The notes beneath the pieces were generated by a model, which made no database searches, was not told the origin of the DNA, and saw only the letters and a program-made list of their open reading frames with translations. A program made the translations under genes and the position numbers. Below are positions 35,157 to 44,156 of a DNA stretch of 51,501 nt, in pieces. The stretch is from an uncultured cyanobacterium (GTDB taxonomy: Bacteria; Cyanobacteriota; Cyanobacteriia; PCC-6307; Cyanobiaceae): NCBI GenBank assembly GCA_903823115.1, contig CAIJRN010000056.1, positions 1 through 51,501 of the forward strand, written 5' to 3'. How positions within the stretch are numbered: the stretch's first letter is position 1; each line of letters starts with the position of its first letter.

Positions 35157-37043
35157 GTGACGCTCACGCCCCTCACTCCTGCCCAGGCCACCGGCTTTGT
35201 CCAGGCGGCCAACGGCTCCAACCCCCAGGCGCTGCCAGCCCCCCAGCGGGTCAATGGCGCCTATGCCCTGATGGATTCCCTGCATCGCCACGGGGTGAAG
35301 CACATCTTCGGCTACCCGGGCGGCGCGATCCTGCCGATCTACGACGAGCTCTACAAGGCTGAGGAGCGGGGCTGGCTGAAGCACATCCTGGTGCGCCACG
35401 AACAGGGGGGCACCCACGCCGCCGATGCCTATGCCAGGGCCACCGGCCAGGTGGGTGTCTGCTTCGGCACCTCCGGGCCCGGGGCCACCAATCTGGTCAC
35501 GGGCATCGCCACGGCCCAGATGGATTCGGTGCCGATGGTGGTGATCACCGGCCAGGTGCCACGAGCGGCGATCGGCACCGATGCCTTCCAGGAAACCGAC
35601 ATCTTCGGCATCACCTTGCCGATCGTGAAGCACTCCTGGGTGGTGCGCAATCCCGCCGACATCGGCAGGATCGTGGCGGAGGCGTTCCTGATCGCCGCCA
35701 GCGGCCGCCCGGGGCCCGTGTTGATCGATGTGCCCAAGGATGTCGGCACCGAAGAGTTCGATTACATCCCGGTGGAGCCCGGTACGGCTGTGCCCACCGG
35801 CTTCGGCCATTCGCCCCTGCCCCATCCCGAGGCGATCGAAAAGGCCCTGGAGCTGATCCGCCATTCCCATCGCCCCCTGCTCTACGTGGGCGGCGGCAGC
35901 ATCAGCTCAGCGGCCCATGAGGCCATCAAGATCCTGGCCGAACGCTTCCGGATTCCCGTCACCACCACCTTGATGGGCAAGGGAGCCTTCGACGAGCGCC
36001 ATCCCCTGGCCCTGGGCATGCTGGGCATGCACGGCACGGCCTACGCCAACTTCGCCGTCACCGAGTGCGATCTGCTGATCGCCGCCGGTGCCCGCTTCGA
36101 CGATCGGGTCACGGGGAGGCTCGACAGTTTCGCCCCCCGGGCCCAGGTGATTCACATCGACATCGACGCCGCCGAGGTGGGCAAGAACCGCCTGCCGGAA
36201 GTGCCGGTGGTCGCCGATGTCCGAACGGCCCTTGAAGCACTGCTGCGGCTCTCCAGTGCCGACGATTCCGCCGGCCGCACCGAGTCCTGGCTCAAGCGCA
36301 TCGAGGGCTGGAAACAGCATTACCCCCTGGTGGTGCCCGCCCCCGAAGGCGAAATCGCGCCGCAGGAGGTGGTGGTGGCCCTGCGCCAGCTGGCACCGGG
36401 GGCCTTTTACACCACCGATGTGGGTCAGCACCAGATGTGGGCGGCCCAGTTCCTCAACACCGGCCCGCGCCGCTGGATCAGCAGCGCCGGACTGGGCACC
36501 ATGGGCTTCGGCATGCCCGCGGCCATGGGGGTGCAGATGGCCTTCCCCGAGGAGCAGGTGATCTGCGTCGCCGGCGATGCCAGCATCCTGATGAACATCC
36601 AGGAACTCGGCACCCTCGCCCAGTACCAGCTGCCGGTGAAGGTGGTGGTGATCAACAACGGCTGGCAGGGCATGGTGCGCCAGTGGCAGGAAAGCTTCTA
36701 CGAAGAGCGCTATTCCAACTCTGAAATGACGGGTGGCATGCCCAACTTCCCCGCCCTGGCCGAATCGTTTGGGGTGCGGGGCGTTCGCATCACCGAACGG
36801 CACGATCTCCTGCCACGCCTGAGTGAGGCCCTGGCTCACCCAGGCCCAGCCTTCATCGATGTGAAGGTGCGGCGCAACGAAAACTGCTATCCGATGGTGC
36901 CCCCCGGTGCCAGCAATGCCCAGATGGTGGGCCTGCCCAGCCATCCGGAATTGGCCATCGACACCGTGCGCCACTGCAGCGCCTGTGGGGCCACCACCGC
37001 CAGCGCCCATCTCTATTGCCCCAGTTGCGGGTCCAAACTCTGA
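35157..37043 (+). CDS. ilvB: Acetolactate synthase large subunit with C-terminal zinc-ribbon-like tail
   Basis: TPP-dependent enzyme of branched-chain amino acid synthesis. Visible are the substrate/TPP region [16 protein letters not shown] and [18 protein letters not shown] with the catalytic Glu, [15 protein letters not shown], and the Mg-TPP motif [32 protein letters not shown] 35157 puts 31 residues before the conserved [11 protein letters not shown] and is preferred to ATG 35082, which lies inside the upstream M23 gene. After the enzyme's normal end the protein continues with two CxxC pairs (CSAC and CPSC, 10 residues apart), a zinc-ribbon-like finger. Confidence 0.94.
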   Translation: MTLTPLTPAQATGFVQAANGSNPQALPAPQRVNGAYALMDSLHRHGVKHIFGYPGGAILPIYDELYKAEERGWLKHILVRHEQGGTHAADAYARATGQVGVCFGTSGPGATNLVTGIATAQMDSVPMVVITGQVPRAAIGTDAFQETDIFGITLPIVKHSWVVRNPADIGRIVAEAFLIAASGRPGPVLIDVPKDVGTEEFDYIPVEPGTAVPTGFGHSPLPHPEAIEKALELIRHSHRPLLYVGGGSISSAAHEAIKILAERFRIPVTTTLMGKGAFDERHPLALGMLGMHGTAYANFAVTECDLLIAAGARFDDRVTGRLDSFAPRAQVIHIDIDAAEVGKNRLPEVPVVADVRTALEALLRLSSADDSAGRTESWLKRIEGWKQHYPLVVPAPEGEIAPQEVVVALRQLAPGAFYTTDVGQHQMWAAQFLNTGPRRWISSAGLGTMGFGMPAAMGVQMAFPEEQVICVAGDASILMNIQELGTLAQYQLPVKVVVINNGWQGMVRQWQESFYEERYSNSEMTGGMPNFPALAESFGVRGVRITERHDLLPRLSEALAHPGPAFIDVKVRRNENCYPMVPPGASNAQMVGLPSHPELAIDTVRHCSACGATTASAHLYCPSCGSKL

Positions 37044-37423
37044 ACCGCCCGATCGCCGCTCTCTTAGCCCTGGCACTGGGACTGCTTTTGGCCTGGCCCG
37101 GATCGGCTCTAGCGGCCGAGCTGCTGCAGGTACGGACGGCCACGCTGCTGCAGATCGGCGATCGCAATCGCAACTACGCCGTCGAGCTGGCGTGCATCGG
37201 TGTCGAACCGGCGGATCAGGCCGCAGCCATGGCCTGGCTGCGCCAGGAGCTGCCGCGGCGCACCCGGGTCAATCTGCGCCCCTACGGCCAGCAGGGAGGC
37301 CTGCTGCTGGCCAGGGTGAGCCGGCTTGATGGCGAGCTGGACATGGGCAACGGCCTGATTGCCGCCGGTCTGGCCCATGCCGAGAACAGCCCTCAGGCCT
37401 GCAGCGTCATGGAGGCAAGCTGA
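37016..37423 (+). CDS. Secreted protein with staphylococcal nuclease-like C-terminal segment
   Basis: The 135-residue product has a hydrophobic signal sequence ([21 protein letters not shown], cleavage likely near ALAA). The mature part resembles the second half of a thermonuclease-like domain ([17 protein letters not shown] then [13 protein letters not shown]), but catalytic Arg/Glu residues of true nucleases are not evident. It overlaps the end of ilvB by 28 bp and its stop overlaps the next ATG. Start is TTG 37016; later starts are possible. Function uncertain. Confidence 0.72.
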   Translation: MPQLRVQTLNRPIAALLALALGLLLAWPGSALAAELLQVRTATLLQIGDRNRNYAVELACIGVEPADQAAAMAWLRQELPRRTRVNLRPYGQQGGLLLARVSRLDGELDMGNGLIAAGLAHAENSPQACSVMEAS

Positions 37424-37650
37424 TGGGACTGAACCGCACCGCCAAGGGCATCGTGCTGGTGCCCACACTGTTGCTTGGCGGCGCCTTTCTGGCCGCCGCC
37501 ACCTGGGCTGATGGACCCGCCGAAAGCAACCGGGGGCTGGCAATCGGCCTGGGGGTGTTCCTGATGGCTGCCGGCCTGCTGGCCCAGCTGTTGCCGGAGC
37601 CAGCGCGGGAGGCTGAGGACGCTGATCCTGTCCCCCCGCCGGGCAGCTGA
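37423..37650 (+). CDS. Small two-helix membrane protein
   Basis: The 75-residue protein has two transmembrane helices (about 9-27 and 41-59) and an acidic Pro-rich tail. Its ATG overlaps the stop of the preceding gene (TGATG), so it is probably translationally coupled. A short inverted repeat TCCCC/GGGGA with a 5-nt loop lies at about 37654-37668 just after the stop and may help end the transcript. No family recognised. Confidence 0.7.
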   Translation: MGLNRTAKGIVLVPTLLLGGAFLAAATWADGPAESNRGLAIGLGVFLMAAGLLAQLLPEPAREAEDADPVPPPGS

Positions 37651-37800
37651 AGCTCCCCGTCGGGGGGAAACACCTGCGCTGATGACGTGGGTGTCACGGC
37701 GCCAGCGGCCAGAACGGAAGCGACGCCTCGGGATCGCCACGCCTGCCGTAAGACGTGACCAAAGACGAAGACAACTGCTGCTGCGACTCCAGCCGCAGCT

Positions 37801-37956
37801 ATGCACACCAGGTTCTATGCCTGGCCATTGGTCACAACATCCACGCCGCAACAGCAAGCCCAGGCAGCAACAGCAGCCCTGCTGCTGCAACAGGCGGACA
37901 TCATGGAGCGGTTCGGCAAGCACCCTGAGGCCCGCTGTTTGCGGCTGGAGCCCTGA
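37801..37956 (+). CDS. Possible 51-residue small protein
   Basis: A short frame reads MHTRFYAWPLVTTSTPQQQA and continues through an Ala/Gln-rich helix to a charged C-terminus (GKHPEARCLRLEP). The codon use looks plausible and the helical region is coherent. A competing frame from GTG 37757 is also open, so this is tentative. No RNA feature was recognised in this 375-bp gap otherwise. Confidence 0.3.
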   Translation: MHTRFYAWPLVTTSTPQQQAQAATAALLLQQADIMERFGKHPEARCLRLEP

Positions 37957-37968
37957 CCAAAGGATCCA

Positions 37969-37987
37969 TTGATGTCGTGAACATCAA
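37969..37987. terminator. Perfect 7-bp hairpin between convergent genes
   Basis: TTGATGT (37969-37975) and ACATCAA (37981-37987) are exact reverse complements with a CGTGA loop. It lies between the plus-strand genes ending by 37956 and the end of the minus-strand cyAbrB gene at 38026. There is no T-run, so a bidirectional terminator role is inferred from position. Confidence 0.4.
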
Positions 37988-38025
37988 CAGGCTCCGCGGT
38001 GGTCAGTCAGTTCAGAGCTTGCTCC

Positions 38026-38391
38026 TCACTCCTCCTCGTCAGCTGCCCCTGCAGGGATCAAGCGGATCTGCTTGCGGCCCAGCTTGAGCTCGAACTCATC
38101 GCCGGGCTCCAGACCCAGCAGGGCGGTATAGGCCTTGCCCACCAGCAGATTGCCGTTGCCCTGCACCGTGGCCACATAGCTCAAGGAGCGACCTGGCTTG
38201 CCTTTGCCGGCACCGCCATCGCCGAGATTCACGCCCTTGGCCTCCAGCAGCGCCTCATAAAACGCCGTGAAGTTCAGCCGTTCCGTCCCATCCTTCTTGC
38301 TGCTCACATAACCGCAACGGCGCACCAGCTCGGACTTGGACACATCGCCCAGCTCCTTGACCTTGGCCAGCAGTTCACTTTCTTTCAACAT
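38026..38391 (-). CDS. cyAbrB-type transcriptional regulator
   Basis: The 121-residue protein matches cyanobacterial AbrB-like regulators: an N-terminal helical part (SELVRRCGYVSSKKDGTERLNFTAFYEALLEAKG) and a C-terminal swapped-hairpin AbrB domain (VATVQGNGNLLVGKAYTALLGLEPGDEFELKLGRKQI). cyAbrB proteins regulate nitrogen, carbon and stress genes. Ends with a short acidic tail. It is the last clearly intact core gene before the decayed region and the tRNA-Lys scar. Confidence 0.88.
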   Translation of the reverse strand: MLKESELLAKVKELGDVSKSELVRRCGYVSSKKDGTERLNFTAFYEALLEAKGVNLGDGGAGKGKPGRSLSYVATVQGNGNLLVGKAYTALLGLEPGDEFELKLGRKQIRLIPAGAADEEE

Positions 38392-39044
38392 GGTGGATCC
38401 CCATCAGTACGCCACAGGTTACCCAATCACCGGCCCTGCATCAGTTCTAGGCAGTCGGAATGTCAGGGTCTGGTCCGTGACATTGACATCGGATCCCGTC
38501 GGGGTTGCTGACCTCGGGCTGGATTGGCGCTGAGTTGCAGTCACCCCTGAAGATCGCTCGTGCCCATGGAGGCCGCTTTGACGGCCATGGACCCAGTCGC
38601 CTGAGCCTTGGCGCCCATGGATCAAGCGTGAAGCAGATCGTGGAGCTTGCAGCGATCCCGCTTGAGCTTGGAATTCGGCTTGCCGGCCAGTTGCCGGGGC
38701 TGGTGATAGCCAAACAGCCTGATCGAGATCTCCCGATCCTCCACTCGGTCCCGATTGCACAACCTGTGGGCCGGTGGGATCGACAGGTCGGCGTTGTTGA
38801 AGAGCTGCATCGTGTCGTTGGGCCAAGATGCTGCCTTGACCGGCTGGCAGCGCCTGAGCTCCGCCAGCCGGTCCCGTGAATGGTTCAGATCATCCAGTCG
38901 GTGACGGCCCAGCCAAGCGCTGGGCAAGGGCAAGGCCAAACACTGGCCTGGCTTGGTCTAAAAGCTATTCCCGTAGCTCTCGAAACTCCCCGCATCGTTC
39001 ACGCCGGCAACTCCCCTGGCAGCCGCTTGAGGTGCCACATCTCA
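38392..39044. other. Region without a supported gene
   Basis: Several frames on both strands stay open for 60-130 codons in 38,420-38,940, as expected in GC-rich DNA, but none shows a recognisable domain or a convincing start. This is probably decayed coding sequence. Confidence 0.4.
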
Positions 39045-39474
39045 TGGCCCCGCAGTCCATCGGGTGGCGATCACGGCCATCATCCGACTCCGCAGTGGTT
39101 CACTCTGCTCGAGCTGATCCAACCAGGCCTTGATGTCGTCGTTGTGGGGGGATCAACCGTGGCGCACGGCGAACGAAGCTTGCCGGGACCTTTCTTGAGT
39201 TGATCGAGCTTTTCGCGCCGTTCTGGGTAGCAATCGTGATGTCCCGCTGAGCCAGATGGATCACCATCTGGCTGAGGCCATAAAACCGCTTGCCGTTGTA
39301 TGGACGGCGGATCTGCTGACTTGTGGCGTCCGCGCGCCGCTGCTGGAGACAGGCTGGCGTGTACGGGCGGAACTTCTCCGGTTGCTCGCCGATCAGGTCC
39401 AACCCACTCTGGGCAGCCCGCTCCTGCGCCCTGAACAGCAGCCCCGCCAGATCCCTGCTGGCCTTGGCCGCCTA
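39045..39474 (-). pseudogene. Degraded gene remnant, unknown family
   Basis: A minus-strand frame reads a helical, coding-like stretch (KASRDLAGLLFRAQERAAQ ... EQPEKFRPYTPACLQQR) from about 39474. After it loses coherence near 39150, another minus frame carries DDIKAWLDQLEQSEPLRSRM to about 39045. Interrupted coherence across frames suggests a frameshifted relic. The family is not recognised, and chance is not excluded. Confidence 0.3.
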
Positions 39475-39521
39475 GAAGTCCTGCGACATTTTGCTTTTGC
39501 CGAGAAGCAGGTGGTGAAAAA

Positions 39522-39565
39522 TGGGTCGCCTGAGATTCGAACTCAGGACCAATCGGTTAAAAGCC
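39522..39565 (-). other. 3' fragment of tRNA-Lys(UUU), putative attachment site of an integrated element
   Basis: Read on the minus strand, this 44-nt segment has the 3' part of the anticodon arm (CTTTTAA loop with anticodon UUU, then CCGAT), the variable region TGGTC, a perfect T-arm (CTGAG TTCGAAT CTCAG) and the acceptor 3' strand GCGACCC plus discriminator A. The 5' half is missing: homology stops at about 39565, where the anticodon stem partner should continue. Partial 3' tRNA copies like this are left at one end of elements that integrate into tRNA genes. Polarity predicts the element at higher coordinates, with the intact tRNA-Lys beyond the window. Confidence 0.85.
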
Positions 39566-40168
39566 CCTTGAATGTGGCTGAGATCCCTTGCTATGACTAG
39601 AGGCATGTTCAAAAGGTACAGAAAAGGTACAAACATCGGCCTCCGACAGGCTAGGTCTGCATGGGACAGGATCATGTTGGTCTCGGGTCTGGACACTTTG
39701 TTTTTCATGCCTGATTTGGCAGTCTCGTGGTTGCTCAAGCGACCTACTTTCAAAATGCAGTTCCGCAAGATGGCCCTGGGCTATCGGTGGCTGACGGCTC
39801 GGGATGGACTAAGGCAGGCGGGACAATCATCAGATTGTTGATTCATCTTTGGCAGCGGCGCTCAGGCCATCCCAGGCCACGTCGGTCCGGCTGAAATGTG
39901 GTGGGGTCGGAGGAACACCCCCCTTGGAGTGCTGGCAGGGGGCAATCGGGTCGCCACCTCTGCCACTACGGAAGGCCCTGCTCCTTTGTCTATGGACCGC
40001 CACATGGTGGGAACCAACCCGCCTGCGTCCCCCTTGCAGCCAGGCATGGGCATCAGCTGGGGGCGGGTGGACGTGTCCACTCAGTCAACGAAACCCTTGC
40101 GATGCGGCATTGGATGACGAACCCCCAGCCCGTCCCTTCCGTTCGCGGTGTCGACCGGCATACTTTAA
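39566..40168. other. Gene-poor stretch after the tRNA fragment
   Basis: Open frames here are short and of unlikely composition. Upstream of the regulator gene at 40190 a TACTTTAA -10-like string occurs at 40161-40168. Otherwise I see nothing assignable. Confidence 0.4.
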
Positions 40169-40188
40169 GGGTTCCCAAACGGTAACCC
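40169..40188. promoter_or_regulatory. Operator-like imperfect dyad overlapping the regulator's leader
   Basis: GGGTTCCCAAACGGTAACCC is a near-palindrome (GGGTT-n-CC...GG-n-AACCC, 7 of 10 positions symmetric). It directly follows a TACTTTAA -10-like element and ends one base before the GTG start at 40190. Placement suggests autoregulation by the encoded helix-turn-helix-like protein; this is inference. Confidence 0.45.
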
Positions 40189-40189
40189 A

Positions 40190-40873
40190 GTGCAGAGCCT
40201 GCAGGACAAGCTCGATACGGCCCGAGTGCAGTTCGGCAAGTTCCTGCGGAACTGGCGCAAGAGCAATGACTGGACCGTCACCACCGCCCAGGACTGGGCC
40301 AAGGTCTGCCCCGGGTTGATCCCCTGGCCGCTGCGGGTGGCCGGCGGCCAATGGGGAAACCTTGAGAACAGCAAGGTGTTGCAGCCCCAGCCCAGCACCT
40401 TCATCCAGCTGGGGGTGCTCAACGAGTGCCTGGCGCAAAAGGAGCGGGGCACGATCAAGGACCGGTTGCTGCGCGATCGGGTGCAGCGGGCCAAGCCGGT
40501 GCTGCATGACGACGGCCGCCCCTGGGGCGCTGAGGACTGGTTCGCCTGCTACATCGGCAAGCTGGAAGGGCCCGCCGAGCTCTGGCCCTGCCAGGAGGAG
40601 ATCGACGCCGAGGCCGAAACCAAGCGGCTGCGCACCCTGTTCGATCAGGTCCTGGAACAGGTCAGGGTGCGGCCGGTGTCCGCCGCGATGCAGGTGTTGC
40701 GCAAGGCGGGAGATCTGCCGATGGAGCAGGTCGTGGCGATTGAAAACGCGCTGTTTGCTGGGGAGCGGCTGGGCCCGGCCGTTGTCCCGATCGCCCGCGA
40801 GGCGTTGCATGCCTGGGTGCGGGAGGTGGCCCCGGAGCTGGAGCCCACTGAGCTGGTCAGCAATCCGATCTGA
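40190..40873 (+). CDS. XRE-like helix-turn-helix regulator of the element
   Basis: The 227-residue protein begins with an apparent XRE-type fold: FGKFLRNWRKSNDWT (helix 1), TAQDWAKVCPG (helix 2), then GGQWGNLENSKVLQPQPSTFIQLGVLN where the NLENSKVLQP segment matches the SxlExGk..P turn typical of the fold. The C-terminal ~120 residues are alpha-helical with no domain I can name. GTG start is assigned at 40190 just after an operator-like dyad. Family resemblance is by pattern, so moderate. Confidence 0.65.
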   Translation: MQSLQDKLDTARVQFGKFLRNWRKSNDWTVTTAQDWAKVCPGLIPWPLRVAGGQWGNLENSKVLQPQPSTFIQLGVLNECLAQKERGTIKDRLLRDRVQRAKPVLHDDGRPWGAEDWFACYIGKLEGPAELWPCQEEIDAEAETKRLRTLFDQVLEQVRVRPVSAAMQVLRKAGDLPMEQVVAIENALFAGERLGPAVVPIAREALHAWVREVAPELEPTELVSNPI

Positions 40874-41019
40874 GCAAGCGTCGGAAATGCCAGAAAGCAA
40901 CTGCCCTTGCCGTCGCGAGTGCTACGGAAAGACAATTTATGCGGTATCGGAATACCAAGAATCTGGGTTCCCGAATAGATGACCGCAGGGGTAGCGTTGG
41001 CGTCCTTCTTTGCAGCAAG

Positions 41020-41355
41020 GTGAAGAAACACGAACGAGGCTCTCCGGCTTCCCTCTCCGTGTCCCCTGATTCCAGGGGTTTGCAGCGCTCCGATCTGGAG
41101 CAGTACATCCTGATCCAGGCCTCCTTCTCTGCCGCCTTGGCTGAATGGCAGCAGCGCTGGAGGGCAATCACGACCGACTCGTTGGCGGCCCTGGCCGGCC
41201 ACGGCATCGCCATCAGCTTCCGCCAGAGCGTCTGCGGGAGCTACGTGGCAACGCTGCTGCACCGCGACGGCGGCGGGATTGATTCAGGACTCTGTCCCTC
41301 GCTGATCGAGGCGCGGCGGATCGTCCTGGGCCATGGCCTGGAGGATTCCCCATGA
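41020..41355 (+). CDS. Small protein at the head of the recombination operon, unknown function
   Basis: Starting from GTG 41020 (M-KKHERGSPAS) gives 111 residues; frames upstream lack coding character. A helix (RSDLEQYILIQASFSAALAEWQQRW) precedes a compact region with LAGHGIAISFRQSVCGSYVATLLHR. The stop overlaps the ATG of the nuclease gene as ATGA, indicating translational coupling. No family known to me. Confidence 0.6.
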   Translation: MKKHERGSPASLSVSPDSRGLQRSDLEQYILIQASFSAALAEWQQRWRAITTDSLAALAGHGIAISFRQSVCGSYVATLLHRDGGGIDSGLCPSLIEARRIVLGHGLEDSP

Positions 41356-42200
41356 GCAACTTCTCTCTGGCGGAGTATCACCGCCATCCCGCCTGGTCTC
41401 CCACGGCGCTCAAGGCGGCGGTGACCGGCACGATGCGGGCCTGGAGCCATCGGTTCGGACCAGGGGCAGCGCGGTTCGTTCCTTCGGCCGACATGGTCAA
41501 GGGCGATCTGGTTGATGCCCTGCTGACGCCGCCCTTCCAAATTGATGGCCGGTTCGCCGCGTACCCATCGATCGCCCGCAACACCAAGGCCGGTGCCGCC
41601 AACTGCGCAGAAGCCGAGGCCGCAGGACTCACGCCGGTGAGCATCGAGATGGTCGAGCAGGCCCAGCGCATCCGTGAGGCCCTGCGGGCCGATCCGGTGG
41701 TAGGCGAGGTACTGGCGGCGCTGGATCCGGCGCTCAGCCAGCAGCCGCACTTCTGGGAAGACGAGGCAGGGCGGCCCTGCCGCTGCCTCCCCGATGTGGT
41801 CACCAGCGACGGCCGGCTGTTTGACCTCAAAAAGACCCGCAGCTCCGTGCCGCGGAAGTTCTACTGGCAGGCCAAGGACCTGGCCTATGACCTGCAAATG
41901 GCCCACCTGGCCCTGGGACACGAAAACCGCCATGGGCAGCCGCCGGTTGAGACCGGCGTGATCGCCTTTGAGTGGCCCACCGATCCGGCCGCCCCGATCG
42001 ACTGCAGCCTGCTCATTTTTGATGGGCAGGACCTGCAAAAAGGTCTGCAGCGGCGGGAGGAGGCCTTTCGGCGGATCGCCGAATGCCAGGCCAGCGGCAG
42101 CTGGCCAAGTCATGGGCGCCAGGCGTTCCGTCCTGTCTCCCAAGATTTCAGCCTTCCCGAAACCATAAGCATTGATTTGGATTCCATCGACCTCTTCTAA
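41352..42200 (+). CDS. RecE-like PD-(D/E)XK exonuclease
   Basis: The 282-residue protein follows the layout of phage RecE/exodeoxyribonuclease VIII-like nucleases (PDDEXK_1/DUF3799 type): SPTALKAAVTG early, a MVKGDLVDALL motif near 49-58 in the position of the usual GxxxH, then CRCLPDVVTSDGRLFDLKKT. The last has Asp148, Asp158 and Lys160 as the likely catalytic D-xn-D-x-K. It would resect DNA ends for the annealing protein encoded next. Its ATG overlaps the previous stop and its stop (TAA) overlaps the next ATG. Confidence 0.82.
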   Translation: MSNFSLAEYHRHPAWSPTALKAAVTGTMRAWSHRFGPGAARFVPSADMVKGDLVDALLTPPFQIDGRFAAYPSIARNTKAGAANCAEAEAAGLTPVSIEMVEQAQRIREALRADPVVGEVLAALDPALSQQPHFWEDEAGRPCRCLPDVVTSDGRLFDLKKTRSSVPRKFYWQAKDLAYDLQMAHLALGHENRHGQPPVETGVIAFEWPTDPAAPIDCSLLIFDGQDLQKGLQRREEAFRRIAECQASGSWPSHGRQAFRPVSQDFSLPETISIDLDSIDLF

Positions 42201-43531
42201 TGAACGACTCCACCCTTTCAACCGGTGCCGATGCACCGCCTTCCTCAGCCCTGGCCCCATCGGGGGAGGCGCTGCAGGTGTTCAGCGGCATCGCCGCCTT
42301 TGACGCCGCCCAGCGCATGGCCAAAGCCCTGTGCTCCTCCACCCTGGTGCCCAGGGATTACCAGGGGCAGCAGGGCCTGGCCAACAGCCTGATCGCTCTG
42401 GAGATCGCCGGGCGCATGCGCCTTTCACCGCTGGTGGTGATGCAGAACATGACGCCGATCCACGGCCGGCCGACCTGGAGCAGCAAGTTCCTGATCGCCA
42501 CCGTCAATGCCAGTGGCCGCTTCTCGCCGCTGCGCTTTGTCTTTGACGACAAGGAGAAGCCCACGTGTTGCTATGCGGTGGCCACCGATAAGGCCACCGG
42601 TGAGGTGCTGGAAGGCGAAACCATCACCCTCGAGCTGGCCCGCAAGGAGGGCTGGTGGAGCCGCAAGGACCGCAACGGCAACGAAACGAGCAAGTGGCAG
42701 ACGATGACCGGCCAGATGCTGCGCTACCGCGCTGCCGCCTGGTGGTCCAACGTCTACTGCCCAGAGATCGCCCTGGGGTTGATCACCCAGGAGGAAGCGC
42801 TCGACATCGAGGCGGTCACGGTCCGAGAGGCTGGCGGGGCCGGCTTCAATGGGGCTGAAATCCAGGCCCAGCCCCAGGCTCCTGCGGCATGGAGCCAGGC
42901 CGCTGAGGAGCCGGTAGGGCCAGCCGCCCCGGCGCTGGAAAAATCCACCGCCAGGCGTCCTGCTGCCAGCTCCCGCGCTGCCGTTGTGCCCGAACTTTTA
43001 CGCCATCGCGAAGACAGGGCAGCTCCGCAGGAAGCCCAGAACAGTGCCACTGAGAGCGTCGAGTCGCGCATTGGGCAGAGCGCTGAGCCTGGTGAGGAGG
43101 TCATCGACGCGGAGATTGTGGACGCCAGCAGGGCTGAATCGGAGCCGGCTACCTCAGCTGGGCAGCAAGCCGCGCAGCAGGAGGCCCTTTCGCTGCAGGC
43201 CAACGAAACCCCTGACGCAGTCACCCAGCCAGCACCGCGGCGAACCAGGAGCCAGGCCGCTGCTGCCTCGGTTCCAAGCCCAGCTCCAGCTCACGCTCCT
43301 GCCCCAGCTCCAGAGCCTGAGTTAGATCCTGTGGAGGTGGGCCTCCGCCAGATCCCACGCATCGCCACCCTGCTGGAGCTCGACAGCGCCTACGGACGAG
43401 TCAATCAGCTGCTCAGCGCGGGCCAGATCAACGACGAGAACGCTGAGCGGCTCTGGAATGCGATCTCAAGGCGCCGCCGTCAGCTCGAGGTCGGCGAGAG
43501 CGCCGAGCAAATCGCGGGGGCTGTGGCATGA
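42200..43531 (+). CDS. RecT-like single-strand annealing protein with long disordered tail
   Basis: Residues about 28-205 match a phage RecT-like annealing family: AAQRMAKALCSSTLVP, ANSLIALEIAGRMRLSPLVVMQNM, HGRPTWSSKFLIATVNASGRF, ELARKEGWW and GQMLRYRAAAWWSNVYCPE, then the GLITQEEALD end. It anneals ssDNA produced by a partner exonuclease, here the gene just upstream. About 170 further residues are Ala/Pro/Gln/Glu-rich and disordered, ending in a short helical domain (GLRQIPRIATLLELDSAYGR). Its stop overlaps the next ATG. 443 residues, long for the family because of the tail. Confidence 0.82.
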   Translation: MNDSTLSTGADAPPSSALAPSGEALQVFSGIAAFDAAQRMAKALCSSTLVPRDYQGQQGLANSLIALEIAGRMRLSPLVVMQNMTPIHGRPTWSSKFLIATVNASGRFSPLRFVFDDKEKPTCCYAVATDKATGEVLEGETITLELARKEGWWSRKDRNGNETSKWQTMTGQMLRYRAAAWWSNVYCPEIALGLITQEEALDIEAVTVREAGGAGFNGAEIQAQPQAPAAWSQAAEEPVGPAAPALEKSTARRPAASSRAAVVPELLRHREDRAAPQEAQNSATESVESRIGQSAEPGEEVIDAEIVDASRAESEPATSAGQQAAQQEALSLQANETPDAVTQPAPRRTRSQAAAASVPSPAPAHAPAPAPEPELDPVEVGLRQIPRIATLLELDSAYGRVNQLLSAGQINDENAERLWNAISRRRRQLEVGESAEQIAGAVA

Positions 43532-43914
43532 GCACCACCGTCTACCTGCGCCACGCCCACCGATTGCTGGAGGCGGCGTTGATGCAGGCCCAGCAGGAGC
43601 GTGATCGCGCCGTCTTTGAGGTGGCGCGTGGTGAACGGAGCCTCCAGCAGCTGCTGCGGCTGGTGGAACGTGCAGCCCTCGTGCGGTTCCTGGCACTGCA
43701 GACCAGCGCCCTTCTCAACCCGGGCGCAGAGGCACCGGATCCACCGCACTTCCAACCCGGTGATCACTGGCGCGGCGAGGGGGGCCTCTACCGGGTCGAG
43801 GCCTGTCCGCTCATCCCGAGCTGCGTGCGGCTCGTCCCCCTCGCTGGTGAATCGAGAGCGCCGCTCTACCGCCACCCGCGCAACACCCGCCACTTCCAGA
43901 GACTGCAGCCATGA
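43528..43914 (+). CDS. Hypothetical element protein
   Basis: The 128-residue product has an N-terminal amphipathic helix pair (LLEAALMQAQQERDRAVFEV then RSLQQLLRLVERAALVRFLA) and a C-terminal segment with GDHWRGEGGLYRVEACPLIP that looks beta-rich. ATGA overlaps on both sides place it within the coupled recombination series. I cannot assign a function. Confidence 0.7.
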   Translation: MSTTVYLRHAHRLLEAALMQAQQERDRAVFEVARGERSLQQLLRLVERAALVRFLALQTSALLNPGAEAPDPPHFQPGDHWRGEGGLYRVEACPLIPSCVRLVPLAGESRAPLYRHPRNTRHFQRLQP

Positions 43915-44156
43915 GCACCTCCCCCCAAAAACCGCGGCCACTGCGTCAGCGGATCGGCAACCACAAAAAGACCATCGCCATGAACAACGACACCTTTACG
44001 CGGGTCGATGCGTTCGCCCGCAGGCACAACATCACCTGGAGCGGAGCACTGCACGAACTGGTGCGCACCCATCCGCTCATCGGCCTGCCGTCGTTGCTGG
44101 CGGTCCAGGAGCTCGTCGAGGCCCGCAGCGGCTCGGCGCTGGAGGTGGAGGCATGA
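43911..44156 (+). CDS. Ribbon-helix-helix-like small protein
   Basis: The 81-residue protein has a basic N-terminal tail, then NNDTFTRVDAFARRHNITWS (beta strand plus helix) and GALHELVRTHPLI (second helix), the pattern of Arc/CopG-type ribbon-helix-helix DNA-binding dimers. It may autoregulate the operon. ATGA overlaps link it to neighbours on both sides. Domain call is by pattern only. Confidence 0.65.
   Translation: MSTSPQKPRPLRQRIGNHKKTIAMNNDTFTRVDAFARRHNITWSGALHELVRTHPLIGLPSLLAVQELVEARSGSALEVEA

Noticed and set aside
37682..37972. 96-codon plus-strand frame after the small membrane protein
   Set aside because: Composition is Arg/Gln/Cys-rich without structure, and other frames in the same stretch look more protein-like.
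39472..39768. Minus-strand frame overlapping the tRNA-Lys fragment
   Set aside because: It includes the tRNA segment itself, so translation there is not credible.
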